Shown piece by piece: positions 60,068 through 64,000 of a DNA stretch of 64,000 bases. The notes under the pieces were generated by a model. It saw only the letters and a program-made list of their open reading frames with translations, was not told where the DNA came from and ran no database searches. A program made the translations under genes and the position numbers. Numbering within the stretch: position 1 is the stretch's first letter; each line of letters starts with the position of its first letter. The stretch is taken from positions 3,172,416-3,236,415 of the forward strand of contig CP073693.1 in NCBI GenBank assembly GCA_018228645.1, in the 5' to 3' direction. Source of the stretch: Clostridiaceae bacterium Marseille-Q4143 (GTDB lineage: Bacteria; Bacillota; Clostridia; Lachnospirales; Lachnospiraceae).

Positions 60068-61564
60068 ATGCGATCTTGCTCCTTCTTTCAGGGTACCGTG
60101 ATTCTGACTGTCTCAAGTCTTCTGATCAAATTTTTGGGCTTCTTTTATAAGATATTCCTGGCACAGGCTATGGGTGCGGAAGGGATGGGCATCTATCAGC
60201 TTATTTTCCCCGTATTTGCCGTCTGTCATTCCCTGACTTCCTCCGGTCTTGAAGTGGCTATTTCCCGTTTTACGGCCCGCTCCCGCGGTCACGAGCAGTC
60301 GGATTATCTCTGGGCCGGGCTCTTTCTGACGCTGACCTCATCCCTGGTTATCGGTCTTTTCCTCTGGACCAGGTCTGATTTCATTGCCCTTACTCTGCTC
60401 CATGAAACACGATGTGCTCCATTGTTAAAATTTTTGGCCGCCACCATTCCCCTTGCAGGCTTTCACGGATGTTTCTGCGGGTTCTGCCTTGGGCGGAAAA
60501 ATGCATCTCTTCCTGCCTTTTCCCAACTTACAGAACAGGCTGTCAGAATCGGTTCTGTCTGGCTTCTGTATCACATTTTCCTGCAAGAAGGCATGGAAAT
60601 CACCCCCATGCTCGCCGCTGCAGGTCTGCTTACAGGAGAAATTGCATCGGTTCTTTTCGTTCTCACCTTTGCTGCCAATAAGACTTTGCTGCCTTCCAGC
60701 CTGTCCGCCTGTTTCCACCGGTGCCGGACATTGCTCACCATGTCCATTCCTGTCACCGCCAGCCGTGTCAGTCTGACTTTACTCCAAAGTGTGGAAGCAG
60801 TCCTGATTCCTCTATCGCTCCGGCAATCCGGTCTCTCTTCCACAGAAGCTCTAAGTCTGTACGGCATTCTCACCGGTATGTCCCTGTCTTTTCTGCTCTT
60901 TCCCAATGCAGTCACTTCTTCTCTGTCTGCCATGCTGCTCCCTGTCATATCGGAAGAGCAGGCAAAAGGAAATATGCAGAAAATCTCCCAGGCCATCGAA
61001 TATACTCTGCTCTTCGGCATGAATATTGGTATTCTCTGCATGGGTATTTTTCTGCGGTTTGGAAAAGAATTGGGAACACTATGCTTCCATCAGCCGCTGG
61101 CCGGAGAATTCTTACAGACCCTGGCATGGATCTGTCCGTTCCTTTATCTGTCCGGCAACTTAAGCAGTATTCTCCACGGTCTCGGAAAGACTTCTGTTAC
61201 TTTTTTTAATCAGCTGGCTGCCCTGCTGGTACGGATTTTCTGCATCGTCCTTTTCGTTCCATTTACCGGCATTCAGGGCGTTCTGTGGGGTATTCTGGCA
61301 GGTGAGCTTCTCCTGTCCTTTCTGGACATCCGCGCCGTCGCATCTTATGTCACACCCTCCATCGGTCTTGATGCCTACGTATTGAAACCTGCTGCCGCCA
61401 TGCTCTTATCTATGGGAGGAATTCATATGCTAAAACCCGCTGCCAGTATTTTAGGACTCTTCTTTCAAATCGCACTGATGGGTCTTGGATACCTGCTTCT
61501 TTTATTTTCCTTTGGTATCTGGAAGCTGCTGCGCCCACTTTTTTACGTCAAAGCGTCAAAGTAA
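60068..61564 (+). CDS. SpoVB-like lipid flippase (MOP/MurJ superfamily)
   Basis: A 498-residue polytopic membrane protein with about 14 hydrophobic segments. The start FFQGTVILTVSSLLIKFLGF and YKIFLAQAMGAEGMGIYQL is typical of stage V sporulation protein B and its YkvU/MurJ relatives, which export lipid-linked wall precursors. SpoVB is needed for spore cortex formation. AAAAGGAAG precedes the ATG. It is divergent from iscR; no forespore or mother-cell promoter could be recognised, so the vegetative or sporulation role is open. Confidence 0.87.
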   Translation: MRSCSFFQGTVILTVSSLLIKFLGFFYKIFLAQAMGAEGMGIYQLIFPVFAVCHSLTSSGLEVAISRFTARSRGHEQSDYLWAGLFLTLTSSLVIGLFLWTRSDFIALTLLHETRCAPLLKFLAATIPLAGFHGCFCGFCLGRKNASLPAFSQLTEQAVRIGSVWLLYHIFLQEGMEITPMLAAAGLLTGEIASVLFVLTFAANKTLLPSSLSACFHRCRTLLTMSIPVTASRVSLTLLQSVEAVLIPLSLRQSGLSSTEALSLYGILTGMSLSFLLFPNAVTSSLSAMLLPVISEEQAKGNMQKISQAIEYTLLFGMNIGILCMGIFLRFGKELGTLCFHQPLAGEFLQTLAWICPFLYLSGNLSSILHGLGKTSVTFFNQLAALLVRIFCIVLFVPFTGIQGVLWGILAGELLLSFLDIRAVASYVTPSIGLDAYVLKPAAAMLLSMGGIHMLKPAASILGLFFQIALMGLGYLLLLFSFGIWKLLRPLFYVKASK

Positions 61565-61568
61565 TGTA

Positions 61569-61597
61569 TTTACAACCGTAAAAAACTATATTATAAT
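61569..61597 (+). promoter_or_regulatory. SigA-type promoter of the DAHP synthase gene
   Basis: TTTACA (61569-61574) and TATAAT (61592-61597) on the plus strand with 17-bp spacing, 35 bp upstream of the start codon; the leader is too short for a T-box or attenuator. Confidence 0.75.
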
Positions 61598-61632
61598 GTA
61601 TCGCAGTAAGCAAACACACGAAGGAGACTGTT

Positions 61633-62661
61633 ATGGGATTCACATTTAACAAAAAGCTGCCAATCCCGAAGGAAATCAAGGCTATGTACCCGCTTTCCGA
61701 GAGATGTGCAGCATTAAAAGCACAGAGAGATAAAGAAATTGCTGATGTTATCACCGGAAAAGACGACCGTTTTCTGATTATCGTTGGACCATGTTCCGCT
61801 GACAACGAGACGGCTGTTATGGATTATCTGCACCGCCTGGTTCCGATTCAGGAGCAGATCAAAGACAGATGTATCATCATTCCGCGTATCTACACCAACA
61901 AGCCGAGAACGACCGGTGAAGGATACAAGGGAATGGTTCATCAGCCGGACCCGGAAGCAGCACCGGACCTTCTGGAAGGCCTCATTGCCATCCGTAAACT
62001 TCACATCCGCAACATCGAGGAGACCGGCCTTACCGCAGCAGATGAGATGCTCTATCCGGAAAACTGGTGGTATCTGGCAGACCTGCTTTCCTATGTGGCA
62101 GTCGGTGCCCGTTCCGTAGAGGATCAGCAGCATCGTATGACCGTCAGCGGTTTTGACGTACCGGCAGGTATGAAGAACCCGACCAGCGGTGATATGACCG
62201 TTATGCTCAACTCTGTTGTTGCTGCTCAGCATGCTCACTCCTTTATTTACAGAGGATGGGATGTCGATACTTCCGGTAACCCCCTTGCTCACACCGTACT
62301 TCGCGGTGCTGTTAACAAGCGCGGACAGGTACTTCCGAACTATCACTACGAAGATCTCCGTCTGCTCTGTGAGCTGTACGCCGAGAAGAACCTGAAGAAT
62401 CCGGCATGCGTGGTTGATACCAACCACTCCAACTCCAACAAGCAGTATCTGGAGCAGATCCGTATTGCAAAAGAAATACTTCACAGCCGCCGTTACAGCG
62501 ACGACATCCACAAACTGGTCAAAGGGCTGATGATCGAGAGCTACATCGAAGATGGCAGCCAGAAGATCCATGATCATGTTTATGGAAAATCCATCACCGA
62601 TCCCTGCCTTGGCTGGGAGAAGACCGAACGTCTTCTCTTTGAGATTGCAGAGACCTGCTAA
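61633..62661 (+). CDS. aroF: 3-deoxy-7-phosphoheptulonate synthase (DAHP synthase)
   Basis: A 342-residue type I-alpha DAHP synthase, first step of the shikimate pathway. The active-site blocks are LIIVGPCSADNE, PRIYTNKPRTTGEGYKGM, GARSVEDQQHRMTVSG, NPTSGDMTVML, CVVDTNHSNSNKQY and MIESYIEDG. An N-terminal extension of about 45 residues is present, as in AroF/G/H; which amino acid inhibits it cannot be told. GAAGGAG precedes the ATG. It is separate from aroD-aroE (23-25 kb). Confidence 0.94.
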   Translation: MGFTFNKKLPIPKEIKAMYPLSERCAALKAQRDKEIADVITGKDDRFLIIVGPCSADNETAVMDYLHRLVPIQEQIKDRCIIIPRIYTNKPRTTGEGYKGMVHQPDPEAAPDLLEGLIAIRKLHIRNIEETGLTAADEMLYPENWWYLADLLSYVAVGARSVEDQQHRMTVSGFDVPAGMKNPTSGDMTVMLNSVVAAQHAHSFIYRGWDVDTSGNPLAHTVLRGAVNKRGQVLPNYHYEDLRLLCELYAEKNLKNPACVVDTNHSNSNKQYLEQIRIAKEILHSRRYSDDIHKLVKGLMIESYIEDGSQKIHDHVYGKSITDPCLGWEKTERLLFEIAETC

Positions 62662-62679
62662 AATCAAGTCAGAACTCTC

Positions 62680-62726
62680 AAGAAGCTCCACGCCGTTTTA
62701 CCGGCATGAAGCTTCTTTTCTATTCC
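62680..62726. terminator. Terminator between convergent aroF and the PEP-swivel fusion gene
   Basis: A 16-bp stem (62680-62695 with 62702-62717), with two C/A mismatches on the plus strand that become G-U pairs on the minus strand. The plus-strand tail is TTCTATTCC after a TTTT run, so it fits aroF termination; the minus tail is weaker. Confidence 0.65.
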
Positions 62727-62729
62727 TCA

Positions 62730-64000
62730 TTATTTCACATGTTTCTGAATAAAATCCAGTACGATTTTCCTTGTCTCTTCGTAGGCATTGGCTGTTTCAA
62801 ACCGGCGTTCCGGATGCCACTGTAGTGCCAGAATCTTCATCTCATCCGAGCCATAGGCTTCCACCACATGATTTTCCCGGTCAATGGCCAACGGCTCAAA
62901 GCAGGGTGCCAGTCCTTCTTCATAGATACAGTCAGAATGGTAATTGTTGACCCAGATATTCCGTTGTTCTTTCACAAGCCACACCTGATGATCCATGCCT
63001 CTCGTTCTGGTCACCGGAAGCTTGGGATGATACCAGAGTTTTCCGCCAAACATGACATTAATATACTGCATACCACGGCAGGTGGCGATAATAGGAATGC
63101 CATGGGCCACACAGTAGTGGATCACCTGCTCCTCCATCCGGTCACGGTTGGGCTGCAGTTCATCTTCGTGGGGGCGGTCATACATGGACGGCGGCAAGGA
63201 ACCGCCTCCCACCACAATGAGGAGATCCCTCTTCTTATTGAAAATCATCTCTACATTCTTTGTAAAATTGGAGACGGTCTTCGGGATAAATCCCAGCAGC
63301 TCATAGAACCGCACATAGCCGGACTCCAGAATATCTACCGGGTCACCGTATTGGTTCACGCCTTCTCTCTGAGTAATCAGAGCACTCAGATTTCGGTACT
63401 GGATGCCTTCCTCGATCTTTCCCGCCCTACAGTCAAGGCTTAGATAGCTTAAAGAAGATACATAATGGTAAATCTTCTCTCCACAGCCAATCGCCGCCGG
63501 AATCTCAAACTCCGCACAGCGGATGGCCATGTGAGATGCCGCTCCGCCAAATCGGGTGATAAATGCTTTGATTCCCTTTGTAAACACCCACTCATAACCC
63601 GGATCTGCCTTTGGAACTACCACGATCTTATCATGAATATCTGCGTCCGGCTCCTCATCCAGCAGCACGACCTCTCCTTCCACCCTCTTTGTTGTAATAA
63701 AGTTCGGTCTTGCTTCATAGACTTCCACCACATCAAGACTCCGCCTGTTCAGAATTACCTCCGGCAGATACAGTTCACGGAATTCCTGATATCTTCGGTG
63801 TCTTTTTGCAATTTTTTCTTCCAGCTGGTCCTTCAGTCCATCTGCCGTCAAATATTGCGGCAGCACAAAATCCTCAATTTCCAGCCAGGACAGATCATTT
63901 CTGGCAATCTCCATCATGGCTCCCGCCCGCACTAAAAGTTCCAGAATAAGGCTTAAAGATTTTGTAAACTCAAATTTAAAATATTCTCGTTCTTCGATGG
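62730..64000 (-). CDS. PEP-synthase-like protein fused to a class I amidotransferase-like (C26) domain, 5' end missing
   Basis: The frame stays open from the stop at 62730 to the window edge, so at least 423 codons are seen and the N-terminus lies outside. The part nearest the edge (EEREYFKFEFTKSLSLILEL) resembles the end of a PPDK/PEP-synthase ATP-grasp domain. Numbering from GTG 63930-63932, residues 100-175 are a PEP-utilising swivel domain with FGGAASHMAIRCAEFEIPAAIG and phosphohistidine candidate His134. Residues 225-400 are a peptidase-C26/gamma-glutamyl hydrolase fold with ATCRGMQ (Cys285) and QWHPERR (His373, Glu375). It may couple ATP-driven phosphohistidine chemistry to glutamyl-amide hydrolysis; the product is unknown. 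Confidence 0.75.
   Translation of the reverse strand, partial: IEEREYFKFEFTKSLSLILELLVRAGAMMEIARNDLSWLEIEDFVLPQYLTADGLKDQLEEKIAKRHRRYQEFRELYLPEVILNRRSLDVVEVYEARPNFITTKRVEGEVVLLDEEPDADIHDKIVVVPKADPGYEWVFTKGIKAFITRFGGAASHMAIRCAEFEIPAAIGCGEKIYHYVSSLSYLSLDCRAGKIEEGIQYRNLSALITQREGVNQYGDPVDILESGYVRFYELLGFIPKTVSNFTKNVEMIFNKKRDLLIVVGGGSLPPSMYDRPHEDELQPNRDRMEEQVIHYCVAHGIPIIATCRGMQYINVMFGGKLWYHPKLPVTRTRGMDHQVWLVKEQRNIWVNNYHSDCIYEEGLAPCFEPLAIDRENHVVEAYGSDEMKILALQWHPERRFETANAYEETRKIVLDFIQKHVK

Noticed and set aside
61714..62691. A 325-codon minus-strand open frame opposite the DAHP synthase
   Set aside because: Shadow frame; the plus-strand gene has promoter, ribosome binding site and all family motifs.
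62730..63932. Treating the GTG at 63932 as the true start of the last gene
   Set aside because: The frame continues upstream without a stop to the window edge and encodes residues that resemble a PPDK-type domain, so the gene was called partial.

Overview
The window reads as a chromosome segment of a spore-forming, low-to-mid GC member of the Clostridia, most likely a gut Lachnospiraceae (Blautia/Dorea/Ruminococcus-like). This placement is inferred from gene content: sporulation genes (spoIIGA, sigE, sigG, a spoVB-like and a spoVD-like gene, a YlmC/YmxH protein), Gram-positive-type Shine-Dalgarno and SigA promoter sequences, a Na+-pumping decarboxylase cluster, and a dcw cell-division cluster of clostridial layout. 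Most genes lie on the minus strand. I see no phage, insertion sequence, CRISPR array or rRNA.

Layout from left to right. (1) 1-5.3 kb: a GntR/FCD regulator followed by a tripartite tricarboxylate-type (TctC-TctB-TctA) transporter, a DHDPS/NAL-family aldolase and the start of a probable 2-hydroxyacid dehydrogenase. This looks like a substrate-induced uptake and catabolism operon for an unidentified organic acid. (2) 5.4-10.8 kb: a five-gene biotin-dependent Na+-decarboxylase operon that carries both a CoA-ester carboxyltransferase and an oxaloacetate/pyruvate carboxyltransferase. (3) 10.9-20.8 kb: two D,D-carboxypeptidases, scpAB, a metallophosphoesterase, a DUF212 protein, rpsU, alaS, efp, nrdR and ylmC-like. 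(4) 20.8-25 kb: sigG convergent with spoIIGA-sigE, then aroD and aroE. (5) 25-37 kb: the division/wall cluster mraZ-rsmH-ftsL-ftsI-pbp-mraY-ftsW-murA-ftsQ-ftsZ, with a tRNA-Gly(CCC) on the opposite strand inside it. (6) 37-47 kb: lgt with a small Spo0E-like gene, ychF, an iron alcohol dehydrogenase, then maf-dtd and pyrH-frr-uppS-cdsA-dxr-rseP. (7) 47-56 kb: lower glycolysis, gap-pgk-tpiA-akr-gpmI-(sigma-like/SH3b protein)-eno, punctuated by terminators. (8) 56-64 kb: a PHP phosphatase, iscR-iscS-iscU-mnmA, a SpoVB-like flippase, a DAHP synthase, and the C-terminal part of an unusual fusion of a PEP-synthase-like protein with a class I glutamine-amidotransferase-like domain.

The parts that look least ordinary are: the sigma-factor-like/transmembrane/SH3b protein inside the glycolytic cluster; the PEP-swivel/peptidase-C26 fusion cut by the right edge; the hybrid decarboxylase operon with a lipoprotein-type OadG; an intrinsic terminator upstream of eno whose 3' stem holds the eno ribosome binding site; and a spoIIG-type promoter with over-long spacing. 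All functional calls come from reading the sequence; no database search was run.
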